From Streptomyces puniciscabiei (GTDB lineage: Bacteria > Actinomycetota > Actinomycetes > Streptomycetales > Streptomycetaceae): a DNA stretch of 64,000 nt. Shown in pieces: positions 1 to 8,462 of this stretch (positions are counted from its first letter, which is position 1; every line of letters starts with the position of its first letter). The position numbers were made by a program, and so were the translations under genes. Location: positions 1 to 64,000 of the forward strand of contig NZ_VFNX01000002.1 of the NCBI RefSeq assembly GCF_006715785.1. Direction: 5' to 3'. The notes beneath the pieces are model-generated. The model was given only the letters and a program-made list of their open reading frames with translations. It searched no databases and had not been told where the DNA came from.

Positions 1-546
1 CGTTGATCAGGAAAATCGCCCCTGGACATCGCCGCGCTGACCTCGCTGGGGCTGGAGTGGGCGGCGGCCTGACGCCGCGCTGCTGTTAACGGGTGAGCGG
101 GGCCGCGGGTTGAAGGGGTCCACCACCTGTCTCTGGCCGGAGCGTGATGGTGGACCCCGGGTAGACGTAGGCGATACGTCCATCCCGAAGGCTTTCGGAT
201 AGCGACCCTCTTTGTGCAACTCCCCCTACGCCTCTTTTGTGATTCAGCTCACAGGCTGGTCTTCAGTGAATGTAGCGCCACGTGCGCATCAGGGTCGGGA
301 GGATGCCGTCGAGTAACGCTTGTCGATTGACGAACCGCTAACACCTTGGCCGGAGCGGGTGGTTGGCCAATCGACCAGAGAGAAAGGGTGACGTAGGCGA
401 TCATGCGTAGTTCACGCATGCGGAGAAGCGCGGCGGGAGACGGCTCGCTGCTTCCCCCTTTGGAGGTCTCACGGGCCAAGGCTTCTGCGGCCGTTGCCGG
501 TGTAGCTCTCGTAGAGTCTCAGTACGTTGTCTCTTACCCGCCGGCG
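1..546. other. Left edge without a convincing gene
   Basis: I see no complete gene here. A short open stretch ending in TGA at 70-72 reads LDIAALTSLGLEWAAA and could be the last codons of a lost gene. An upstream extension of the next gene to 403 is possible, but its third codon positions are not GC-biased, so I treat it as leader. Confidence 0.4.
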
Positions 547-870
547 ATGAGCTACTGGCTGGTGCGCTTCGCGCCGCACGTCACAGCTTTCATCATCGTC
601 GCAGTGGTCTGGCCCTGGTTTGTAGCGATCCGGCACCGCACATGGAGGGCAGTCAGCTCGGCCGTGTCCCGAGCGGTCAAGGCCGTGCTGACGTACTTCG
701 TGGTCAGAGCGGATGAAATCCGGGCAGAGCGTAAGCAGTCAGCCCCCCACGGGCTCGTTCCGCCGGAGCGTCTCTCCGGCGCGGGCGGAGCCGACAGGAA
801 GGCCAGTGGGCCCAGCCTGAAAAAGGAGAACGATGCGAGCGACCTGGCCGGTGCGGATCCAGGCACATGA
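547..870 (+). CDS. Small single-pass membrane protein
   Basis: About 107 residues from the ATG at 547. One hydrophobic segment near the N-terminus (roughly residues 6-24, FAPHVTAFIIVAVVWPWFV) is followed by a basic and then a charged, polar tail, so the tail is probably cytoplasmic. I do not recognise the family. Its stop overlaps the next start (ATGA at 867-870), so it is translationally coupled to a sigma-region-4-like protein; a membrane partner or anchor for that factor is conceivable, but that is inference. A longer form from the ATG at 403 is possible. I prefer 547 because the extra codons look non-coding and the membrane segment directly follows it. Confidence 0.55.
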   Translation: MSYWLVRFAPHVTAFIIVAVVWPWFVAIRHRTWRAVSSAVSRAVKAVLTYFVVRADEIRAERKQSAPHGLVPPERLSGAGGADRKASGPSLKKENDASDLAGADPGT

Positions 871-1172
871 GCGCTAAGGCGACGGCCCCTCAAAGAATCG
901 AGCGCTTCCAGGACGCTCACTCGATGGTCATGGAAGTCTTTCGAGGGCCGTTCCGTGAGCACATGGCATTCATGGAGAGCAGAATTGGCCTCTACGAGGC
1001 CATTGCCCGCTTGCCCGAACGACAGTTCGACGTTGTGCTCCTCCACTACATCCTTGGCTACGACTTCGGGAAGACAGCGAAGCTCATGGGCATCCGGCAG
1101 GCCACCGTGCGGTCACTATGCAGGCACGCAAAGGAGCGGCTGGCGTTGGATCTCGGCTTGTCGGTCGAATAG
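867..1172 (+). CDS. Sigma-70 region 4-like HTH protein
   Basis: A 101-residue protein whose C-terminal half reads as a sigma region 4 helix-turn-helix: a helix around LPERQFDVVLLHYILGYDF, then KTAKLMGIRQATVRSLCRHA as the turn and recognition helix. Region 2 is absent, so it is not a complete ECF sigma factor. It could be a stand-alone region-4 regulator or half of a split sigma factor. Start ATG overlaps the stop of the upstream membrane-protein gene by four bases, indicating one operon. A strong hairpin follows 41 bp downstream. Known: region 4 recognises -35 elements. Inferred: a DNA-binding role with the membrane partner. Confidence 0.65.
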   Translation: MSAKATAPQRIERFQDAHSMVMEVFRGPFREHMAFMESRIGLYEAIARLPERQFDVVLLHYILGYDFGKTAKLMGIRQATVRSLCRHAKERLALDLGLSVE

Positions 1173-1212
1173 CGCACCGATCGATGTAGGCGGACATACG
1201 GTCCGGAGGATA

Positions 1213-1258
1213 TGCAGCAGTGTGGTGGTTGCCTACAGGCCGCCACCACACTGCTGCA
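1213..1258. terminator. Bidirectional hairpin terminator
   Basis: Perfect 16-bp inverted repeat (left arm TGCAGCAGTGTGGTGG, 14-nt loop) lying between two convergent genes, the sigma-like gene (+) and the SIR2 gene (-), so it can serve both. Confidence 0.75.
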
Positions 1259-1261
1259 GGC

Positions 1262-2980
1262 CTACCGCCTCCCCCCTGCCGTCCAGAATGCCTGGCTGAG
1301 CAGCTGATTGAGTTGGTCATCGAGTTGATGCTTGAGAGAGCACATCTGATCGGGCTCCAGCTCAGGGAACGCGGCTTGGAGGAGCGGGTGGGCCTCTGCG
1401 ATCGCCTTGTCGAGCCACTCCATCGGGGCGACCGTGTAGGCGCCGAGCATGCCACTGCGGCGCGTGTACGGAATGTAGTCCACGCTGAGCTTCGCGTGAG
1501 TCTGGGTGAAAAGGCGCAGGTAGTCGAAGCGTTCCCAGGCTTCCTGGTATGCGCTCTCGCTGAGCGCGAGGTGGTCGGTGAAGACCGAACGGAGCTGCTC
1601 GTAGAGGCCCCGCGCCGTATCGTTCATCCCGAAGACGGCAGGCCCGAGCGCTACGGCCACGGGTAGAACCTCGTTGTTGTACGGGTTGTGTGTCATCGGC
1701 TGGGTGAGGACCTGCGCCAGGGGCGTCCAGCGCTCCGCTGCCAGAGCCGCGATGCCGGCGGCGTAGGTGACCATCGTGGCGGGGGCACGCTTCAACTGCA
1801 GGAGTGCCGTGTTCCCGCCTGAGCTGACGGGTGTGGCGAGTTCCTCGATGCTGCGGATCCACCATCGGTCGGTCGTGTTGTTGCCCCAGTAGGCGGCGGT
1901 GGCGACCAAGGCCAACAGCAGTTCCGATTCCGCCCGAAGGATCTCCACACGTCGGGTGTGTTCCGCGTTGGCGTCCGTGAAGCCGTCCCACGGGCCGCTG
2001 GTGTTCACCGGGAGGGCGGCGACGCGCTGGAATTCCCTGCGGATGGTGTCGTGCAAGGAGATCGCGGTGTGGCTTCCGGCAAGCGAGCGTTTCGCGGTGG
2101 CCACGGCCACAGCGACGCTGGTGGGGTGCCGGCGTTCCACGTCGGCGAGCGCCTGGGTGGCGTCGGCGACCTGGCCGAAGAAGGCGTCGGCGTCGGCCTG
2201 CACGAAGGTGCCAGCGCGGAGGTTGAGGAGATTCTTTGCTTCCGGCTTGAGGATGCCGGGGTCGGCCCAGTAGCTGGCGAAGCGGCGGGTGGTGCACCTG
2301 GCCAGGGCGTTGCGCAGGGCCAGGTCCCATTGGGCGGACCAGCCAGCGATGATCAGGCCGTAGTCGTCGAAGATCCGGTCGAGGAGTTTGTCGACCTGCG
2401 GTTGGTAGTGGTCCAGCTCGTCGGCGGTGTTGAGCATGCTGGTCGGGTTCAGGTAGTCGCCGTGGACATGCACGACCAGGCAGTTGATGGTGTGGAGCGG
2501 AGCCAGGCCGGTGATGTCGTCCGGGTGGGCAACCACCGTGGGCTCGATGCCGGCCTCGCTCAACGCAGTCTCGATCAGTCGGTCGAAGTTGGTGGTGAGG
2601 ACGATCCGAACAAGTCCTGCGGAAGCGAGGCGGGCCACCGCGTGGTGGGCGGCGGTCGGCTTCTTCTTCCCCTGCTCCCGATCCGCGTCATCAGGCTCAA
2701 AGTATCCGCGCAGCAGCGCCTGACGCTCCATTTGGGTGGCCGTCAGCGTGGCCAGGAGGTCGTCGTAGGTGGCTGGCTTACCAAAGCGGTCTTGGTACCA
2801 GGCGAAGGGATCCCCGATCTCCCCGGCGGCCTCTGCGGCCGCAATCTGCTCGATCAGCTCCTTCTGGACATCCCAGGCCGACGGCAGCCCCGCAGCGAGG
2901 GAAACACCGGCACCGAGCAGGACGGCGTAACCACCTGGGGTCGCGCGCAGGGCGAACGCGAGCATCACGTGGGGTTCCAC
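1262..2980 (-). CDS. SIR2-domain protein (SIR2_2 type, likely defence NADase)
   Basis: 572 residues from a GTG preceded by GGAGG. The N-terminal ~270 residues form a SIR2-like NAD-binding fold: GAGVS at about 23-27, TTNFDRL in the middle, and HVHGDY carrying the expected catalytic histidine. The second half is helical and unassigned. Stand-alone SIR2_2 proteins are commonly anti-phage effectors that deplete NAD+ (ThsA and DSR-type proteins share this domain), unlike the deacetylase sirtuins, which carry a zinc module not seen here. No helicase, Argonaute or TIR partner lies next to it, so any sensing must be in its own C-terminal half. Monocistronic; convergent with the sigma-like gene. Domain assignment is secure, defence role inferred. 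Confidence 0.75.
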   Translation of the reverse strand: MEPHVMLAFALRATPGGYAVLLGAGVSLAAGLPSAWDVQKELIEQIAAAEAAGEIGDPFAWYQDRFGKPATYDDLLATLTATQMERQALLRGYFEPDDADREQGKKKPTAAHHAVARLASAGLVRIVLTTNFDRLIETALSEAGIEPTVVAHPDDITGLAPLHTINCLVVHVHGDYLNPTSMLNTADELDHYQPQVDKLLDRIFDDYGLIIAGWSAQWDLALRNALARCTTRRFASYWADPGILKPEAKNLLNLRAGTFVQADADAFFGQVADATQALADVERRHPTSVAVAVATAKRSLAGSHTAISLHDTIRREFQRVAALPVNTSGPWDGFTDANAEHTRRVEILRAESELLLALVATAAYWGNNTTDRWWIRSIEELATPVSSGGNTALLQLKRAPATMVTYAAGIAALAAERWTPLAQVLTQPMTHNPYNNEVLPVAVALGPAVFGMNDTARGLYEQLRSVFTDHLALSESAYQEAWERFDYLRLFTQTHAKLSVDYIPYTRRSGMLGAYTVAPMEWLDKAIAEAHPLLQAAFPELEPDQMCSLKHQLDDQLNQLLSQAFWTAGGRR

Positions 2981-3130
2981 AGCAGGCCTCCAGACAGCTC
3001 AGAGTGACGGAGCGTCGGTCGTAGCGGCCTGCTCCCGAGTCCACTTTACGTCATAATGACGAGAAGTTGTCCAGTCTCTCGTGTGCGGACTCCGAAAGTC
3101 CCAAGCCTCATCAGGAGGGCGATCCAGACA

Positions 3131-3460
3131 TCAGCCCTGTCCGCGCGGTACCAAGCGCAGGTGAGCCGGTGGGCTGGGCAGCTGCGGGGCGCGGAACCAG
3201 CCGTGGGCGTGCATGTTCTCGGTCTCCCAGTCCTCGAAGAGCTTAGGCAGCGCCTTCGGGTCGCGGTCCGGGTCTCGGTGCCACTGGATGAACGCGCGGG
3301 CGGCGGGGCTGCGGGCCGGGCAGAGTTCCATCCACACGCCGGTCATCAGCGGGCCGTGCCAGTGCAGCAGGAGCTCTGTGCCGCAGCGGGAGCAGAGCCG
3401 GGTCGGCTGCTCGTCTTCATCCCGCTCGGGGTGGATGGTTTTACCGCCGGGAGTCAGCAA
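3131..3460 (-). CDS. Small zinc-ribbon protein (possibly DUF6300-like)
   Basis: 109 residues with a CSRCG knuckle near residue 23 followed by a single later cysteine (ELCPAR), then a helical C-terminus containing MHAHGW. The arrangement resembles small Streptomyces zinc-ribbon proteins of unknown function; the DUF6300 comparison is from memory and tentative. The start is a TTG without a strong ribosome-binding site, so the N-terminus is uncertain. No operon partner; it is divergent from the KilB-like gene downstream. Function unknown. Confidence 0.5.
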   Translation of the reverse strand: MLTPGGKTIHPERDEDEQPTRLCSRCGTELLLHWHGPLMTGVWMELCPARSPAARAFIQWHRDPDRDPKALPKLFEDWETENMHAHGWFRAPQLPSPPAHLRLVPRGQG

Positions 3461-3744
3461 CGTTTGTTGGTCACCGCTGGAAACGCTCCGTCAGCGACAA
3501 GAATCATGTCGCTGAGTTCTGGGAGCGCGCCGGAACTTGCCTCCGGCCGTGGCGTGTGCTGGTCGGCTGGAGGCAAGTGATCACGGCCCCGGACTCCAGA
3601 TCTCTGACCCCAGCCGCAAACTGACCGCCAGGGGGTAGGTCCGGAGCGCAGCAGGCATAACCCCGCCACCGAAGCGCCGCCGCGTACCTCGCTATCCGCC
3701 GACCCCACCACCGAAACCGACTGCCCGAGAGGACCCAACACCTG

Positions 3745-4215
3745 ATGTCCATATGGCCTTCGATCGTTGCCGTACTCGGTACCCTCGCCGGTGCCCTGAC
3801 CGCCGGACTCCTCCAACACCGTTCGGCACGCACCGCACGCGCCGAGGAGCGCGCCGACAGCCACCGCCAGGACCAACTCGGTGCCGTCACCGACTTCGCG
3901 GCCGCCCTCGACGCGCACCGCTCGGCGATGTTCCACCGGGAGCGTCTGCCCCTGACCGAGGCAGGCAGCGAGCACCAGCTGGAGGCACAGAAGAGATCCC
4001 ACGAGACCCGGGCGGCAATCACCGCGCCCCACATCCGCCTTCAGGTCCTGGTCCCCGAACTGGCCGGCCCCGCCCAGCAGGCCGCGGACGCCACGTACGC
4101 GCTGCGCAAAGCCACCGACCGGACCGAGCTGGACGCCCGGCGGCAAGCTGCCAAGGAAGCATCCGTCGCCTTCATCGCCGCGGCCGCCACGCTGCTGAGC
4201 CCCAACAACCGCTGA
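3745..4215 (+). CDS. KilB-like membrane-anchored protein
   Basis: 156 residues: an N-terminal hydrophobic segment (IVAVLGTLAGALTAGLL, residues 6-22), then a long helical region rich in Arg, Glu, Ala and Gln, consistent with a coiled coil. This matches proteins annotated KilB in Streptomyces after the pIJ101 plasmid, whose kil/kor genes act in plasmid transfer and spread. Start ATG is preceded by GAGAGGAC. A tyrosine-integrase remnant about 0.6 kb downstream fits a decayed integrative-plasmid origin. The family resemblance is recalled rather than computed. Confidence 0.55.
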   Translation: MSIWPSIVAVLGTLAGALTAGLLQHRSARTARAEERADSHRQDQLGAVTDFAAALDAHRSAMFHRERLPLTEAGSEHQLEAQKRSHETRAAITAPHIRLQVLVPELAGPAQQAADATYALRKATDRTELDARRQAAKEASVAFIAAAATLLSPNNR

Positions 4216-4271
4216 CTGAGGGCGACCACTGCCAGCCTCCTAACCGTCCGGTCGTGCCAGTCCCATACGCC

Positions 4272-4508
4272 CTACAACACGCGTGCGCTCCCGTGGCGAG
4301 TACTCCTGATTCTCGCCGATATCCCGGACGTCGGTGATCGTGAAGCGTTCCTGAAAGCCGCAAACAACCGTTCTTGGAGATCACCTACGCAGCGAGGGTG
4401 GAGCCGGGCAAGTTCTTCGTCGCTGACGTTGTCGAGGCTGCCGTCGAGGTTGCCGAGACGACAGAAGGAGCCGTCGGGGCGTACGACATAGCGCCAGGTG
4501 AACGACAT
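4272..4508 (-). CDS. Small hypothetical protein
   Basis: 78 residues beginning MSFTWRYVVRPDGSF, with AAGGGGG at a proper distance upstream of the ATG, which makes it credible although short. The first ~50 residues (aromatic, acidic, ELARLHPRCVG) look like a small domain; the last 25 are Arg/Ser-rich and may be read-through into unrelated sequence. No family recognised. The 280 bp beyond its start toward the integrase remnant hold nothing I can identify. Confidence 0.4.
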   Translation of the reverse strand: MSFTWRYVVRPDGSFCRLGNLDGSLDNVSDEELARLHPRCVGDLQERLFAAFRNASRSPTSGISARIRSTRHGSARVL

Positions 4509-4794
4509 GCAAGGCCCCCTTCGGGGCGGAGCGTCCCGCGACGGCCACGATCGCCTGCGCTCTGAGGCAGCGTCAAGGTGTCTGCACGCGCGGCCAGGGC
4601 TGCAGAGTAGCCAGCACTGAGGCGGTGGCACATACCAACAATCAACGAAGGCGACCTGCGCGCACTGCAGATGACAAGGACTGATCAGCCGACCGAGAAC
4701 TAATAGACCCGCAGCTCATGGCGCCGACCGTGCAGAGGGAACTCGTCGCTCTCTCCCGACCCAGCACCCCAGACCACGAGCAGCACCAAACTGA

Positions 4795-5100
4795 TCAAAC
4801 CACCCCAACCCACCTAGACTTGATCAGAGAAAATGCTCCTGTACAAGCAGCTCGCCGACCTCGGTCTCGACTGGGCATAAGACAGGTCGTTAGATGCGGG
4901 CCAGTGCCGCAGCCCAGCGAAGAGGCCGGCAGGTGCATGTCGCCACGGCGCAGCCTCAGCGCCTCATCAATCCGCAGCCCGGTACACGCCAGCCGCGCGA
5001 TCATGAACCGGTCCCTCGCCCGCTCCGCAAGAGTGATCACTGCGGCGATCCCCTGGAGCCGACGCCTGACCCTGGCCGAGCGCCCCGGCGTCCGAGGACG
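4795..5100 (-). pseudogene. Tyrosine recombinase (integrase) remnant
   Basis: The minus-strand reading RFMIARLACTGLRIDEAL, then LRRGDMHL, matches the catalytic-arginine region (TGLRIGEALxLRxxDMHL) of tyrosine integrases from Streptomyces integrative elements. The arginine of TGLRIDE is present. The upstream DNA-binding domain and the downstream HxxR and tyrosine motifs are missing, and the frame soon runs into unrelated sequence, so this is an internal scrap of an originally ~400-residue enzyme. It marks a former integrative element, possibly the one that used the tRNA-Pro scar near 42.4 kb, though that link is speculative. Confidence 0.65.
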
Positions 5101-5196
5101 CCGGTGCGTTTCCGAAGCAGCGATGGCCTGCGGTAGAGAGAATGCAAGCGACCATTAGCAGTACGACGGAACCTCACGAGACGGGAGCCGGGGACG

Positions 5197-7842
5197 GTGG
5201 CGCAAGAGAACCTGATCTCTGGGGGCACGTTCAACGCCCCAGTCTTCATGGGGCGCGACTTCTCTTCCGTGGCCCTTGGCGCCAACGGTCAGGACCGTAT
5301 GGATGTCCCCTCCGGCCAGCTGATTCACCAACTGCGAGACGCCGTCGCGTTCGAGGTGCACCCCGCCATCGACCTTCCCTCTGAGAGCGATGGCCCGGAC
5401 CTGCCGCTCTACGTTGCCCGCAGCCACGACAGTGAACTGTGCGCAGTCGTTGAACGGGCCGCTGAGGGATCAAGCACGGTTGCGATGTTGGTGGGAGGAT
5501 CTGCCTGCGGTAAGACGAGGGCGTGTTGGGAGGCAGTACACCAGCTTCCCGAAGAGTGGAGGTTGTGGCATCCCATTCAGCCAACGCGTCCGGGAGCGGT
5601 CCTGGATGGCATCGGGTCGGTTCAACCGCGCACGGTGGTGTGGCTGAACGAGGCCCAGCACTACCTGCTGACTCCAGGCAGCGACACTGGCGAGCGAGTC
5701 GCGTCAGCACTTCGGGAACTGCTTCGAGATCCCAACCGCGCACCGATACTGATCTTGGGAACACTCTGGCCCGAGTACTGGTCGCCCCTGACGGCCCCTC
5801 CAAACAGCGGACACCCAACTGACCCACACGCGCAGGCCAGAGCGCTGCTTACCGGCACCGGCATCGCTGTGCCCGACACCTTCGACGGGAAAGACCTCGA
5901 CGCACTCGGCACCGCAGCCGACGCCGACCCGCGGCTGCAGAAGGCTCTTCGGAACGCCCAGCACGGCGAGATCACCCAGTACCTTGCCGGTGTCCCCGCA
6001 CTGGTGGAGCGCTACCGGACCGCCAGTCCCGGAGCAAAAGCCTTCATCCATGCCGCAATGGACGCGCGCCGGCTCGGACACGCTGAGGGTCTCTCGCTGT
6101 CCTTCCTGGAAGAAGCCGCCATTGGGTACCTGACAGACCAACAGTTCGACAGCATCAGTGAAAACTGGCTCGAGGAGTCTCTGGCGTACCTGGCCGCTCC
6201 GACGCGCGGCGCCCGCGGTGCGCTTACTCGTATGCGGTCCCGACCTGGGCAGACGGAGCCTGGTCCCTTGTGCTACCGGCTTGCCGACTACCTTGACCAG
6301 ATCGGCCAGAACGAGCGCCGCAGCCTCTGCCCACCCCAGGGGTTCTGGAATGCCGCAGTGAACCACCTTTCCGCCACCGATGATCTTCTCGCTCTTGGCA
6401 GGGCTGCCGAGGAACGCTGGCGACTGCGCCTCGCTTCCGCCCTCTACACCAAGACCGCTGCCCTTGGCCAGGTTCAGGGTCTCGCCGCTGCAGCACAGCT
6501 GCTGGACCGGGTGGGCGAGAACGCGGCAGCCCAGCAGCTATTCCAGCAAGCAGCCGAAGCCGGACACGCAGGAGCCATGGTGCGACTCGCGGAGGAACGA
6601 GCGCGGGCGGCCGACCACGAGGAGGCCGCACGCCTCTACTCAGCCGCCGCCGACGCGGGCGACGCCGCCGCTCTCGTAGCCCTCTGCCACATACGCGAAG
6701 TGGCAGGGCAGCACCAAGAGGCTGAGCGTCTCGCTGTTCAAGCCAGCCAGAGAGGAGAGCAGAAAGCCCTGGTCACTCTCGCCCGCGGCCGCAGCCGGAA
6801 CCCGGACTTCCCGGCAACGGAGGAAGAGCGTCTTCTCCGTCTCGCTGGCGGGAAAGAAGTGGCACAACTGGCGCAACGTCGCCTCCGTGCAGGTGATCTC
6901 GTCGAAGCTGAACGCCTCGCCGCAGAAGCCGCACGCATGGGTTCTTCGGGGGCCCTCAGCCGCGTCGCCCGTGCGCACCGTTTGGCTGGGAATGTCAAAG
7001 CAGCCGAACAGCTGTACCGGCAGGCGATTCAGTCGGACGCTACGGTCCTGGCTGGCAGCAGGCCGTACGAGGAGCTGGCGAGGATACGAGAAGAGGCAGG
7101 CGATCTCCAGGAAGCCGAACAGCTATACCGGACCGGTGCAGAAAGGTCAGTAACCCATATCCTTCGCCTTCTTCGTGACGGCACCCCGTCCAGTGTCCGG
7201 AAGCGGCTCGCCGAGGACCTGCGCCACGCGGCCGAAGGAACAGCACTGCTCAACATGGCTCTCATGCGGGAACGTATGGGTGACGAATCCGAGGCTGAGC
7301 GCCTGCACCGATTGGCCGGCGACCGAGGTCTGAGGCAGCTCATCACGGCGAGGGACGATGCCGGTGAGTGGAGCGAAGCGGAACAGCTGGCACTTCGTGC
7401 AGCAGCCAAAGGCGATCCCGTCCCCTTGAGGAAGCTGGCCGAACGGCGTCGTAAGAACGGCGACATGGCAGCCGAGAAGCGCCTTTACCAACTCGCCGCG
7501 GATGCCGGAGACACACGCTCTCAGCGAGAACTCGGCCGTCTGCTTCACGACTCCGGGGACGACGCAGGCGCGAAGAGGGCCTTAAAGCTCGCCGTCAACG
7601 CTGGCGACCGACAAGCCCGGCATAGTCTCGCCCAGCTTTACGAAACAACCGGAGACACCCACCTAGTCGAAGACCTCGCGCGGCACGCAGCGAACGAGGG
7701 CGACGCACGCCTACTCACCAATCTCGCGCGAAGGAGGGGCCGAAGCGCCCCCGGATGGCAACAGCTACTCCGTTACGGCATGGAGCCTGATGGCAGCACA
7801 TCCGCCCCATGGACGCCAGAGTCAACAACACCTTCACGTTGA
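5197..7842 (+). CDS. P-loop NTPase with TPR/Sel1-like repeats and N-terminal amyloid-like motif
   Basis: 881 residues from a GTG. Residues 5-22 (NLISGGTFNAPVFMGRDF) match the short motif in the next two proteins. A P-loop (GGSACGKT, 100-107) and a Walker-B-like strand (TVVWLNEAQ, ~146-154) define the NTPase core. From about residue 400 to the end the chain is repeating helical pairs of the kind AxxLLDRVGENAAAQQLFQQA and AEQLYRQA, i.e. TPR/Sel1-type sensor repeats, at least ten of them. This is STAND architecture: short signalling motif, NTPase switch, repeat sensor. No enzymatic effector domain is visible, so it should act through a partner, plausibly the small protein at 8005. Known: STAND NTPases oligomerise on ligand binding. 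Inferred: immune receptor. Confidence 0.75.
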   Translation: MAQENLISGGTFNAPVFMGRDFSSVALGANGQDRMDVPSGQLIHQLRDAVAFEVHPAIDLPSESDGPDLPLYVARSHDSELCAVVERAAEGSSTVAMLVGGSACGKTRACWEAVHQLPEEWRLWHPIQPTRPGAVLDGIGSVQPRTVVWLNEAQHYLLTPGSDTGERVASALRELLRDPNRAPILILGTLWPEYWSPLTAPPNSGHPTDPHAQARALLTGTGIAVPDTFDGKDLDALGTAADADPRLQKALRNAQHGEITQYLAGVPALVERYRTASPGAKAFIHAAMDARRLGHAEGLSLSFLEEAAIGYLTDQQFDSISENWLEESLAYLAAPTRGARGALTRMRSRPGQTEPGPLCYRLADYLDQIGQNERRSLCPPQGFWNAAVNHLSATDDLLALGRAAEERWRLRLASALYTKTAALGQVQGLAAAAQLLDRVGENAAAQQLFQQAAEAGHAGAMVRLAEERARAADHEEAARLYSAAADAGDAAALVALCHIREVAGQHQEAERLAVQASQRGEQKALVTLARGRSRNPDFPATEEERLLRLAGGKEVAQLAQRRLRAGDLVEAERLAAEAARMGSSGALSRVARAHRLAGNVKAAEQLYRQAIQSDATVLAGSRPYEELARIREEAGDLQEAEQLYRTGAERSVTHILRLLRDGTPSSVRKRLAEDLRHAAEGTALLNMALMRERMGDESEAERLHRLAGDRGLRQLITARDDAGEWSEAEQLALRAAAKGDPVPLRKLAERRRKNGDMAAEKRLYQLAADAGDTRSQRELGRLLHDSGDDAGAKRALKLAVNAGDRQARHSLAQLYETTGDTHLVEDLARHAANEGDARLLTNLARRRGRSAPGWQQLLRYGMEPDGSTSAPWTPESTTPSR

Positions 7843-8004
7843 CCATTGCGGCGGCTCGCATGGCCGATCTCGAAGAACGCGTCCGGTCTGTCTGCGGACG
7901 CTGTCCGACCAGGACGGAATTGCCGGATCAGCGCCCGGTGCAACCGCGGCCTCTCGTAGCGTGTCCACTCCTGATGAAGTAAGAGATACCGAGGGTGGTA
8001 CAGC

Positions 8005-8457
8005 ATGGAACCGATTTCGATGGCGTTGCTCGCGGCGCTGGCAGGGGGCGCAGGTGGTGAGCTCGGACGGCAGGCCTGGGTGGGGCTGACCACGCTGGTG
8101 CGCCGCCCGTTCACACGTCGCCAGGATGACTCCGCACAGGCCCCAGCCGTCAGTTCCGGGGAGGCCGAGCTGGTCAGACTTCAGGAGGCGCCCGGCGATG
8201 TGGCGCGTGCGCAGGCGCTGAGCACCGCTTTGGCCGTGCGGGCGGCGGTGGATGCAGAGTTCTCTTCCGGCCTGCAGCAGTGGCACGAGCAGGCGAAGCT
8301 CGTGCGTACCGGCGACGGTGACGTCCACAACACGATCAGCGGCGGCACCCAGCACGGACCGGTGCTGCAGGGCCGGGACTTCTCCGGCTTGTCCTTCACC
8401 ACCACCCCTCCTCCTCCGACCGCCCCCGAAGGCGAGACGCGATCGACGCGAGGCTGA
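8005..8457 (+). CDS. Small putative pore-forming (Bell-like) effector with C-terminal amyloid-like motif
   Basis: 150 residues. The N-terminus is hydrophobic and glycine/alanine-rich (MEPISMALLAALAGGAGG) and then amphipathic up to a basic LVRRPFTRR at 31-39, recalling the first helix of bacterial 'Bell' domains, relatives of fungal HeLo and MLKL-type membrane-active domains. A second helical part spans ~52-100. Residues 109-126 (NTISGGTQHGPVLQGRDF) carry the motif found at the N-terminus of the adjacent receptor. The tail is Pro/Thr-rich. It starts 5 nt before the receptor gene, which must be co-transcribed. Receptor-templated amyloid signalling to an effector with the same motif is known for bacterial NLRs and fungal systems; the effector assignment here is inference from motif, size and context. 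Confidence 0.65.
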   Translation: MEPISMALLAALAGGAGGELGRQAWVGLTTLVRRPFTRRQDDSAQAPAVSSGEAELVRLQEAPGDVARAQALSTALAVRAAVDAEFSSGLQQWHEQAKLVRTGDGDVHNTISGGTQHGPVLQGRDFSGLSFTTTPPPPTAPEGETRSTRG

Positions 8458-8462
8458 GCCGC

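Noticed and set aside
1958..3007. A 349-codon frame antisense to the SIR2 gene
   Set aside because: Repetitive GV/EE composition with no domain; the SIR2 frame on the other strand has clear motifs.
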